Position numbers and translations under genes: made by a program
Assembly: GCA_965237725.1 (NCBI GenBank)
Contig: OZ250151.1
Span: 1,550,001 to 1,614,000 of the forward strand
From: G965237725 sp965237725
Lineage (GTDB): Bacteria; Pseudomonadota; Gammaproteobacteria; Arenicellales; Poriferihabitantaceae
DNA: 64,000 bases
Direction: 5' to 3'
The notes under the pieces: model-generated
Database searches by the model: none
What the model was told of the DNA's origin: nothing
What the model saw: only the letters and a program-made list of their open reading frames with translations
Shown: piece by piece, positions 57,290 through 64,000 of the stretch
Position numbering within the stretch: position 1 is the first letter of the stretch
Layout of the letters: each line of letters opens with the position of its first letter

Positions 57290-58762
57290 TCAAGTCTGCT
57301 TAAGGTCCCTGATACTACGCTTTAACATCGCCTTGATCGCCCGTAATTCTACCTTTCCGTTTTGATTCCGGGGAATGAATTCGAGACGGATGTAGTAACG
57401 GGGCACCATGTATTTCTTCAGGCGGGATTTACAGAACGAGATTATTTCCCTGTCATCGAGAGGTTCGGTGCTGACATAGGCGGCAGCGGCGACTTCGCCC
57501 TTGATAGTATGGGGCCAACCAAAAACAATGGCCTCTTCAATTCCGGGATAGGTCAACAGGATGCGCTCGACCTCCACGGGATAAAACTTGGCCCCCAGAC
57601 AGTTGATCTTGTCATCGGACCGTCCGGTCAGGAAAAGGTACCCATCTTCATCGAGGTAACCGACATCCATGGGATAAAACCAGCCATCCCTGAAGCTCCT
57701 GGCAGTTGCATCAGGGTTATTGAGATACTCCCGTATCATCGGCGTTGTCCTGAACCGCAACAACCCTGTACACCCGGGATCCAGGGGATGGTGATTGTGG
57801 TCGACTACCTGGACTTCTATGCCCTCCACGACTCTACCCACGGTCCCGGGTTTTTTGCTGTGATCAGAAGGACCAGCCATAGAAACGAAAGGAAATTCCG
57901 TGGTGTCGTAGGAATCATACAGGTGGGGAGTAATCTTCGCCATGACTTGCTCTTTCTCTGAAAGCGTGAGCGTGGAGCCGCCGGTCTCCAGAAAACTGAC
58001 TCCGGGAAACAGCATCTCTCCGGGCTTTGCCTGTTTCAGGTAAAGCCGCAACTGCCAGGGTAGCAACGCCAGAGTGGATATATTCTTTTCCTTTATTTCG
58101 GCAGCTATTGCCGTTAAGTTTTTTTCCTGCGGTAGGACAATCGTCGCCCCGATATACATCAGCGCTAGACAGTCGGTACATCCCCAGGCATCTCCCATGG
58201 GCATGTTCATATAATGCCGGCCCCACCGAGGCGTACCGTCTTTCGGTGCGTTGTCCAGCACTATTTCGTGGGACGACACAAAGTACTTCGGTGATCCAGT
58301 GGTGCCCGAAGACTGGCTAATCAAGTACGGGGCATCGGCAGATATCGTAACTCTCCGGAAATCGCGAGTTTCATCATCGCAATTTTCCATCAACGATTCC
58401 AGGGACAGCCTGGTCGCACCGGGCGGCAGTTCACTGTCTTGATTCCCTATACAAGTACGAACATCCAGATAATCTATTTCTTTATATACAATGGTGGCCT
58501 TGGTCTTGTAATTGATCGGCAGCATGACGCCGCCACAGATTCCAATAGCGATCATCAGTGCACATTGCTCTGGACTGTTCTTAAGTTGAAAGGCAACCAC
58601 GTCGCCTTTCTTTATCCCGTAATGCTGCAGGTTGCACGCCAGCTTGTCCGCCATTTTGACCAGTGCTTTGTATGTGGTCTTCTGGTCACCGTCCTCGACG
58701 GCTGTTTTATCCGGGGTGCTGACCGCGTGCTGCCTGATGTGGTCAATAATTGTCATTCTCAT
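57290..58762 (-). CDS. Adenylate-forming acid-CoA ligase family protein, copy 2
   Basis: A 490-residue paralogue of copy 1 with the same ATP loop (SSGTTGSPKYF), SYDTTEFPFVS in the A5 position, GYLDEDGYLFLTGRSDDKI and the catalytic Lys in PRNQNGKVELRA. Its LPINYKTKATIVYKEIDYLD block is closer to the usual family sequence than copy 1. ATG at 58762 or 58756. It contains a six-residue-shorter loop near 175. Together they form a tandem duplication that includes upstream sequence. Confidence 0.88.
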   Translation of the reverse strand: MRMTIIDHIRQHAVSTPDKTAVEDGDQKTTYKALVKMADKLACNLQHYGIKKGDVVAFQLKNSPEQCALMIAIGICGGVMLPINYKTKATIVYKEIDYLDVRTCIGNQDSELPPGATRLSLESLMENCDDETRDFRRVTISADAPYLISQSSGTTGSPKYFVSSHEIVLDNAPKDGTPRWGRHYMNMPMGDAWGCTDCLALMYIGATIVLPQEKNLTAIAAEIKEKNISTLALLPWQLRLYLKQAKPGEMLFPGVSFLETGGSTLTLSEKEQVMAKITPHLYDSYDTTEFPFVSMAGPSDHSKKPGTVGRVVEGIEVQVVDHNHHPLDPGCTGLLRFRTTPMIREYLNNPDATARSFRDGWFYPMDVGYLDEDGYLFLTGRSDDKINCLGAKFYPVEVERILLTYPGIEEAIVFGWPHTIKGEVAAAAYVSTEPLDDREIISFCKSRLKKYMVPRYYIRLEFIPRNQNGKVELRAIKAMLKRSIRDLKQT

Positions 58763-58788
58763 TAAAATTTCATCGGCCAGATCATTGG

Positions 58789-58893
58789 TTAATCGCGGGG
58801 TTTGTCCCCTTTGGCCAATTGTGCCAGATTTTGCCGAAGCTGTGCGGATACAGCCGCGATATCAATCTTCCCGTTGATGAATATCAGGCACAC
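58789..58893 (-). pseudogene. Ligase C-terminal remnant upstream of copy 2
   Basis: A minus-strand frame reads IFINGKIDIAAVSAQLRQNL then AQLAKGDKPRD and a stop at 58789. NGKID is the A10 motif of adenylate-forming enzymes, and the same tail (RQNLAQL) occurs in the remnant at 57155-57289. It is the last piece of a lost upstream ligase gene. Confidence 0.7.
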
Positions 58894-58914
58894 TGTTTAG
58901 ATTTTGTACTCTCC

Positions 58915-60402
58915 TTAACTGTAAATTTTACTGTTTGATTCGGACCCTTCGAACCCTGATTTCGTGACACCGGCCATTGACTCCTTAAGCGGGCCCTCGT
59001 CAGGGTTGTACCAGTCACCGATCAGGTGGACTCGGTCGAGCTGCGAACCGTTCTTCACCTCGTGTAGCCGGAAGTTGTTGATCTCCCACAGCTCACCTGG
59101 GCGCATCCACTTCTCGACGCCGTTGACGATGAACGAGACCGACGGGTCGGTGATGACCGCCATGTGAAGCCGGTGGCTCACGGCGAACGAACCGCCCGAG
59201 TCGCTGTGTCGCGGTATCTGCTTGCCAGCTGGAAGCCGGGTGAGGATGAGCCGGAGGAAGTAACCCGGACCGTAGTGCGCGGCCATCCGGGCCTCGAGTG
59301 TGGCAACGTGGTCTCCGAGTAATTCACTGTGATGGATTTCGATATCGGCCTTCGGGTGAACGACATCAAAATTAGGCGGCTCGACCCACAGGATCGGAAT
59401 CGTGTTGGTATTAATGTGGGCGGTATACTGGTCCTGACGGTAGGTCATGTCGTCCCACTGGGTGTCGAACCCCCGTGCCAGGTCCACGAGTTCCTCGATA
59501 GCCTCGTAGTCACCGACGTGGATGTAGTCGAAGTCACCCTTGGCCATACCCTTGACCAACTTGGCCCTGCGCTTGATCGCCTTGCGGACGAGCCTTTTGC
59601 GGACCGGAAGAGGCCGACTGGTCAACGGTGCCGGCAGGGATCCGTCACCCGCTCCGGCGTCTTCCCCCAGAAGCTTGTAACCAAAGTGCTCGAGGTCGTC
59701 GGCATGGCGTTCGAACACCCGGTTGAGTTGTTTGATCACCCCAGGAGGCAGGTTGGCGATCTGCTCGGTGTTGGTATCGAAGATCCCGGAATACCGGCGT
59801 CCCTTGATCATGATCTCACGATCGGCCTCGACCGTCAGCGCCCCGAGCTCGGGTAGGAGCCGGGTCAGCCTGTCGAGGAATTCTTGGGGGTCGGCCGTCA
59901 GTTCCTCGTAGCTCATTGCGACTGAGCGGTCGCCGAATCGCTGGATGTTCTCGCGGGCACGTTTCAGCATGTTAATGGCGTGGCGGCCCGCCTGATCCAC
60001 TGGCGCCTTCGGGTTGTTGCGGAGGATGCCCTCCGCCATGGCGTACGGATTACGCCAGGAGATTACAAAGTGGGCTTCGGGAAACTCGGTATCGAGCATA
60101 TCGGTGCGTACGACGTTGGGTGGGCTCTTTTCGACCCGGATCGCGGCCGTCGGGTTGTCGGCTTCCCAGTACTGCTCCCAGACCCGTCGGATCTCCGGCC
60201 AGTCGTAGGACTCGGGGTTGGTGAAGGCGTCGCTCAAGCTGTAGAAGTGCACGACGTCCAGTTCACGGGGAACGGGGCCGGCGTATCCGTCGACGTGCTG
60301 GCCTTCGCGGGGCAGGTTGGCGACGGTGGGCGACCCGGCGATGAGCTTCTGCACGAGGCTCGAACCGCTGTTGTTGGGTACGCAGATGAACAGGTGCTTC
60401 AT
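58915..60402 (-). CDS. Sulfotransferase fused to aspartyl/asparaginyl beta-hydroxylase domain
   Basis: A 495-residue protein starting at the ATG at 60402 (MKHLFICVPNNSGSSLVQKL); the open frame to 60603 adds unrelated sequence. The N-terminal half is a PAPS-type sulfotransferase with the P-loop-like NNSGSSLV near residue 10, RVEKSPPNVVR and FVISWRNPYAMAEG (3'-phosphate site). The C-terminal 160 residues are a cupin-fold Fe/2-oxoglutarate hydroxylase (Asp_Arg_Hydrox type): RHSD with His399 and Asp401, and His447 in FRLHEVKNG. Base composition is clearly more G+C-rich than its neighbours, suggesting transfer. Confidence 0.85.
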   Translation of the reverse strand: MKHLFICVPNNSGSSLVQKLIAGSPTVANLPREGQHVDGYAGPVPRELDVVHFYSLSDAFTNPESYDWPEIRRVWEQYWEADNPTAAIRVEKSPPNVVRTDMLDTEFPEAHFVISWRNPYAMAEGILRNNPKAPVDQAGRHAINMLKRARENIQRFGDRSVAMSYEELTADPQEFLDRLTRLLPELGALTVEADREIMIKGRRYSGIFDTNTEQIANLPPGVIKQLNRVFERHADDLEHFGYKLLGEDAGAGDGSLPAPLTSRPLPVRKRLVRKAIKRRAKLVKGMAKGDFDYIHVGDYEAIEELVDLARGFDTQWDDMTYRQDQYTAHINTNTIPILWVEPPNFDVVHPKADIEIHHSELLGDHVATLEARMAAHYGPGYFLRLILTRLPAGKQIPRHSDSGGSFAVSHRLHMAVITDPSVSFIVNGVEKWMRPGELWEINNFRLHEVKNGSQLDRVHLIGDWYNPDEGPLKESMAGVTKSGFEGSESNSKIYS

Positions 60403-60599
60403 GGCATTCGGGGGACGAGGACGAGGAACAGGAAGTATAAACGCCATGCCTTGCATGGAGCAGGGGTGGCTAGAGCTGTTTTCGAACAACCAGATGGTGC
60501 CATTTTTGACGAACTGCCGGGATATCGGGTGCGAATATCGATGAGGGGTCTGAAAGACTCCCTCAAAATTGCAGGTAAATAACGTGTTTTTCCAATTTC

Positions 60600-60677
60600 C
60601 CACGAAACGGTTCGAGCGAGGCCATCGAGGCGCAATAGTTTAAGAATTTTTTCCGGGGTATATCTCTTGACTGGCAT
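60600..60677 (-). pseudogene. IS3-type transposase OrfA N-terminal fragment
   Basis: From the ATG at 60677, preceded by a perfect AGGAGG, the frame reads MPVKRYTPEKILKLLR, the opening of IS3-family OrfA proteins. Homology stops after about 20-25 codons, and the continuing frame is unrelated. Confidence 0.75.
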
Positions 60678-60726
60678 GATTGACCTCCTCTTACGTTCCA
60701 ATTTGAGTCAATGGACTAACTTAAAA

Positions 60727-60900
60727 CATGGAACTGGTCTAGCGGTCAGGCCAGAACTGCTTAACCGGGAGATTTTTTACAGCTTCAAGGAGGCAAAAAT
60801 CATCATCAAGTAATGGAAAGGACACTACAGCACCAAACAACCCCCTTTTTCGCTTGGCTATCGGCCACCAGCATCCAAGGTTCGGTTGACAATCCGGGTC
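60727..60900 (+). pseudogene. IS3-type transposase OrfB C-terminal fragment
   Basis: The plus-strand frame reads ELLNREIFYSFKEAKIIIK, a stop, then WKGHYSTKQPPFSLGYRPPA, the conserved end of IS3-family OrfB. The internal TAA shows decay. A GGGCGGGTCA near 60967-60976 resembles an IS terminal repeat. Confidence 0.82.
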
Positions 60901-60980
60901 ATTTCCATCAACCAACACGAATGCAGTAAACTGAATGCACTCTCACATAAACTGGGCTAAGAATTCGGGCGGGTCAGTTA

Positions 60981-61265
60981 CTACCCGTAGCCACTATAAC
61001 CTTTACAGTGATAGGTATAGGCGGGGATCCCGTAATGTTGAAAGTAGTGAGAATGCCCACCATTCGGGCCGCAGGTTGCCTGGGCATGGGCCGGCAGCAT
61101 AACTATTTCGGTCACCGGCCGCGTCCAGGTTTGCGGCAACGCCGTACTGCCGGCTACCACCGCGCTGCCTGCCAACAGGCTTTTCACCAATTTACGACGA
61201 CCGGACACCTCTTCCTGTGGTGTATCCGATCCTTTTACGGAATCACGTTCTTCTGTTTTTTTCAT
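60981..61265 (-). CDS. Small twin-arginine exported protein with Tyr/Gly/His-rich tail
   Basis: A 94-residue protein. Residues 1-20 are polar, followed by the Tat-like GRRKLVKSL (RR at 23-24), a hydrophobic stretch to about residue 43, and LPAHAQ with likely cleavage after Ala61. The mature part would be only about 33 residues, with Cys65 and Cys87 and six tyrosines (74, 78, 83, 85, 90, 93) among Gly and His. Short proteins with a similar W-x-x-P to LPAHAQ leader are known in Proteobacteria, but I know no function. Tyrosine sulfation by the adjacent enzymes is inference. Confidence 0.8.
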   Translation of the reverse strand: MKKTEERDSVKGSDTPQEEVSGRRKLVKSLLAGSAVVAGSTALPQTWTRPVTEIVMLPAHAQATCGPNGGHSHYFQHYGIPAYTYHCKGYSGYG

Positions 61266-61693
61266 CTTTTTAGGTCCTCACGAAGCCGTTGAGATGTACG
61301 TTATGATTATGGGTACGTTTTTAGGGTCTTCCACAAATGTAAATCTTCTATTTACATTAGCGAAGCAATTGTGTATACGCACTAACCCATTATTCCAACA
61401 ATACTGTCTAAAGTCAAACTACACAGTGATAAGCCCCAAATGCCGATATCAGCCGCAGCCACAGGTTTCTGACTAATACGATTATTTTTCAATAACTTAC
61501 AGAGACCTGTTCACAGACCGAGTCCAGTTGTAGCGTTAGTTTTCGGACAATGTTTTCATTGTACCGTCTCTAACCTAGGCATGACAAATCGGTTTGGGAT
61601 TGGTCGGGATTGCAGGGTTTGTGGTGCGGGTGCCGGTAGTTATTGGAACTGTGAGGCCGGATCGTGTCATGTCCCGCCAGTATGGTTCAGACT
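61266..61693. other. Spacer with leader repeat A
   Basis: About 430 bases with no supported gene. It contains the 50-base leader shared with 62642-62691. Confidence 0.5.
61517..61566 (-). promoter_or_regulatory. Shared leader, copy A (upstream of Tat small protein)
   Basis: A 50-base block, 42 positions identical to 62642-62691, with no gaps. On the minus strand TTGTCA and TACAAT stand 18 bases apart across its upstream edge, a possible promoter. It lies about 250 bases before the small-protein start. Confidence 0.6.
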
Positions 61694-62548
61694 TTATCCA
61701 GGCTTATCAGGCTCTGGCAGCTCGACTTCAGGATAAAACTGTTTAAAAAACCAGCTGTATTGCCTGAGGATTGATTCCTCTATCCGGGAAGGTAATACAA
61801 AAGGCTCCTTGGCATTGATTGTCTTATAGGTTCCATGGGTGTACTTGTAACGGTAAAAACTGTCCGCCTCACCGGGGATTACCTCGAGGTTGTCGGGGTC
61901 GATTTTGTAGTCCCCGATACCCAGCCAGTCGTAGATAAAGGACATGGATTCTACGGGGCTTGAAACCAGCTGTTCATGCATAACGTAGCAGAGCCTGCCT
62001 CGGATATCCTCGTCTTCAATATCCTGCATATGTTCAATGGACTTCATCGGCCCGCCGACCACACCTTTATCAGTGAACAACTTGCTCAACCGATTGCTGA
62101 TCGTATGGGAATCAGTATGATCGGGGAAATCGAGTAGTCGGGTCCTGGCATGCTGTTTCTCAATCGAACCCATGATCTGGCGGGGATCACGGATACATAC
62201 GATCATCCGGAAATCCGGATCAATGACCTCCATCATCTGAACCATTTTTAGCCAACCCCGGTTCTTATCCACCACCACCGGTAACTCTGTTTCTTCGAAC
62301 CAGCCATTGATCAGACCCCTGGTTGCCGCGAGCAATCGGCTGTGGACCAGTTCGAGGTCACTGTCCAACTGCGATAGTAAAAAGTTGCTATCGCTGATGT
62401 TCTGACGGAAATTATTGATGGAGCCACAAAGCGGGGAACTGTGCCCGGTACTGTATACGTCGGGATGCTGACCCAGCAGCTGGCACATGAGAGAAGATCC
62501 GGCCCGAGGCAGGCCGGTAACATAAACTATTTTTTTGTCAACATTCAT
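61694..62548 (-). CDS. PAPS-dependent sulfotransferase family protein
   Basis: A 284-residue sulfotransferase. The 5'-phosphosulfate loop is GLPRAGSSLMCQLLGQHP near residue 12, and the 3'-phosphate region is MIVCIRDPRQIMGSIEKQHA. VDKNRGWLKMVQMMEVI contains the conserved Lys. No signal peptide or membrane helix, so it acts in the cytoplasm. The acceptor is unknown; the best local candidate is the Tyr-rich small protein encoded just downstream. Confidence 0.88.
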   Translation of the reverse strand: MNVDKKIVYVTGLPRAGSSLMCQLLGQHPDVYSTGHSSPLCGSINNFRQNISDSNFLLSQLDSDLELVHSRLLAATRGLINGWFEETELPVVVDKNRGWLKMVQMMEVIDPDFRMIVCIRDPRQIMGSIEKQHARTRLLDFPDHTDSHTISNRLSKLFTDKGVVGGPMKSIEHMQDIEDEDIRGRLCYVMHEQLVSSPVESMSFIYDWLGIGDYKIDPDNLEVIPGEADSFYRYKYTHGTYKTINAKEPFVLPSRIEESILRQYSWFFKQFYPEVELPEPDKPG

Positions 62549-62641
62549 AGTATTTGGATGTCAAATTTTTGAAACAATTAGAACGAATTATCTTGCTACA
62601 CCAGCATCATGTACGGCTTTAGATTTTGACCTGCCCCATAC

Positions 62642-62691
62642 ACCGGGTCCAGTTGCAGAGATAGTTTTCGGGTAATATTATCATTGTACCG
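62642..62691 (-). promoter_or_regulatory. Shared leader, copy B (upstream of sulfotransferase)
   Basis: The second copy of the 50-base block, 94 bases before the sulfotransferase start. The TACAAT-type element is conserved, but the matching -35 (TATCAT) is weaker. The repeat points to common control with the small-protein gene or to a local duplication. Confidence 0.6.
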
Positions 62692-62737
62692 TTGTTTCCC
62701 ATGGTAATGATATTTTTACATCTAATTACTGTTACAT

Positions 62738-64000
62738 CTAATTACACAAACTTTTTCCTTTTGGATCAAAATCAAAATAGTTCATAGGTACCCATACCGC
62801 CTCGGTAATAATCAGCGCATCGTTTTCGTCATAAACATTTACAAACTCGAAAACCGTTTCACCTTGGGAATTAATCTCTATTACCCGACCCTGGATAGGG
62901 GATGTAATCAGGGTATTGCCATTGGGTAAAATCTGGTGGCTGCCGCGAATGATGCTGTAGACATTGTCGTTTTGACCGTTGTATTCAATCCACGACCGGT
63001 TTGTAGCTGGGTCTATTCGAACAATATTGGAAAATCGCTCAACATCACCATCGTATGGGTGTTCAGCTTTGGCAGTTTCCCGAATATTATTGTCGTACAC
63101 GGAAATCATGCCATCAGACATCCAGTCGGGATCGTGCTGGCGTCGCATGGTACCTGAATGCCACCACTTTATTTTCAAGTCATCTGGGTCAATAACATAA
63201 ACCAGATTAGTCGATCGGTTGCTTACCAGTAAATCTCCAGCTTCGAACATCGGAAATGCTGACGCCAGTGTTAAAGGCAGAGCTTCGACGTCGTTCTCAT
63301 GCCAGGTGTCGATCAAATCGACTCCGGTTCGAATTACCCGACGTGGTGTAAATATTGAAATATAAGGATTGGCACGGGTTATTTCATCGATGGTTATGAC
63401 TGTAAGTTTTTCGCCGGTTACAGCATCTACCTGAACCAGGGTTTGCCCCTGATTTAGTGACCACAATGTGCCGTCATCCGGGTTTCGGGTAACAGAATGG
63501 TGAAAAGAACCCAGTGCCGACCAGGTTAGTTCACTACAATAAGAAATTTTATGCATGCCATTCCCTCGTTTGCCTTCCACCAGGACAATGGAACCATCGG
63601 GCAATACTTCGAGACCCTGGGACAACTCCTTGTTTGGAGATATCAGATGTCTGCTGCCACCATCCTCGGCATTCTTTTGATCAAGCAATTTTTGCATTTC
63701 GTCCCGATCCACAACCCATCGGTGCACGACCTGATTATTTTCATCCAGTAAAATTCCCGCTGGTAGCGAATCATCATAATCAAATATTCCATATAAAACA
63801 CGATAACCCCTGGCCTGCTCTGGGGATGAATAGACCATGGGCAGACCACGCCTCGAATTAAGGCCTTCCATTGCAACCTCTGTGTGATTCCGCGCCGGGT
63901 CGGGCCGATAACTAAATAGATGTCGCGCAGGCTTGATATTAAGATCGTTTGCAACCTTTTCCGTCAACTCGGCCTGTTCATCTGGATCACCCAGAATAAA
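62738..64000 (-). CDS. Arylsulfotransferase-like beta-propeller protein (5' end outside window)
   Basis: At least 420 residues of a repeat-rich beta-propeller resembling arylsulfotransferases (ASST), which pass sulfate from one phenol to another without PAPS. Visible repeats with conserved His: GSFHHSVTRNPDDGTLWSL, WHENDVEALPL, RGSHQILPNGNTLI, and FEAGDLLVSNRSTNLVYVID. The frame stays open to the window edge, and the first in-frame start-like codon (TTG at 63967) is preceded by plausible coding sequence, so the gene begins upstream. Any signal peptide lies outside. Family assignment is good; substrate unknown. Confidence 0.8.
   Translation of the reverse strand, partial: FILGDPDEQAELTEKVANDLNIKPARHLFSYRPDPARNHTEVAMEGLNSRRGLPMVYSSPEQARGYRVLYGIFDYDDSLPAGILLDENNQVVHRWVVDRDEMQKLLDQKNAEDGGSRHLISPNKELSQGLEVLPDGSIVLVEGKRGNGMHKISYCSELTWSALGSFHHSVTRNPDDGTLWSLNQGQTLVQVDAVTGEKLTVITIDEITRANPYISIFTPRRVIRTGVDLIDTWHENDVEALPLTLASAFPMFEAGDLLVSNRSTNLVYVIDPDDLKIKWWHSGTMRRQHDPDWMSDGMISVYDNNIRETAKAEHPYDGDVERFSNIVRIDPATNRSWIEYNGQNDNVYSIIRGSHQILPNGNTLITSPIQGRVIEINSQGETVFEFVNVYDENDALIITEAVWVPMNYFDFDPKGKSLCN

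Noticed and set aside
59329..60582. Two long plus-strand frames (175 and 200 codons) antisense to the sulfotransferase-hydroxylase gene
   Set aside because: They are by-products of the G+C-rich composition of the true minus-strand gene; they show no motifs, and the minus frame has two clear domains.
60403..60603. Sixty-seven-codon N-terminal extension of the sulfotransferase fusion
   Set aside because: No similarity to sulfotransferases, and it runs into the IS3 remnant; the domain begins at the ATG at 60402.

Overview
This window is chromosomal DNA from a gammaproteobacterium of moderate G+C content that I cannot place to genus. The evidence is a complete division and cell wall (dcw) cluster running mraZ to ftsZ and on into lpxC, dciA, secA, argJ and mutT, with a pilB-pilC-pilD-coaE block on the opposite strand, a meso-DAP type MurE, LPS biosynthesis (LpxC), an IscR-type regulator heading a SUF operon, and a glutathione-based formaldehyde pathway. 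About the first 53 kb is dense housekeeping sequence with many 1-20 base overlaps between genes. No rRNA, tRNA or CRISPR array was recognised.

Layout. 0-6 kb: the 3' part of tmcA meets hisC-hisD and murA, with no hisG between murA and hisD. 6-11.6 kb: a small exported protein, then a minus-strand iron-sulfur operon iscR-sufB-sufC-sufD-sufT-Rieske that has no cysteine desulfurase gene. 12-16.6 kb: type IV pilus genes pilB, pilC, pilD and coaE. 16.6-39.5 kb: mutT, argJ, secA, dciA (plus strand), lpxC and the dcw cluster. The cluster starts at a recognisable promoter with an MraZ operator, and murB stands where ddlB sits in Escherichia. 39.7-47.9 kb: miscellaneous conserved genes (Nudix hydrolase, Crp/Fnr regulator, YfaZ-like porin, Hsp15, a D-2-hydroxyacid dehydrogenase, a HemW-like protein), then frmA/fghA for formaldehyde oxidation and a Kbp-like LysM protein. 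48-54.2 kb: orphan genes including a ParA-like ATPase, a lipoprotein and a DUF4124-glutaredoxin protein, followed by divergent prlC and gor.

54.2-64 kb is an accessory region. It holds a frameshifted SET-domain gene, an integrase-core fragment, two IS3-type transposase fragments and two closely similar adenylate-forming ligases in tandem with decayed extra ligase C-termini. It also holds a G+C-rich sulfotransferase/Asp-Asn-hydroxylase fusion, a 94-residue twin-arginine protein with a Tyr/Gly/His-rich tail, a second PAPS-type sulfotransferase, and an arylsulfotransferase-like beta-propeller protein running off the window. The small protein and the second sulfotransferase are each preceded by a related 50-base leader (42 of 50 positions identical). 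This is the best candidate for an undescribed system: possible sulfation of a secreted tyrosine-rich peptide. That function is inference.

Non-coding structure includes two full-length copies (about 205 and 176 bp) and one terminal fragment of a palindromic MITE-like repeat, a 12-bp tandem repeat abutting the iscR start, a long nested hairpin in the ftsZ-lpxC spacer, and a structured sufB-sufC spacer.
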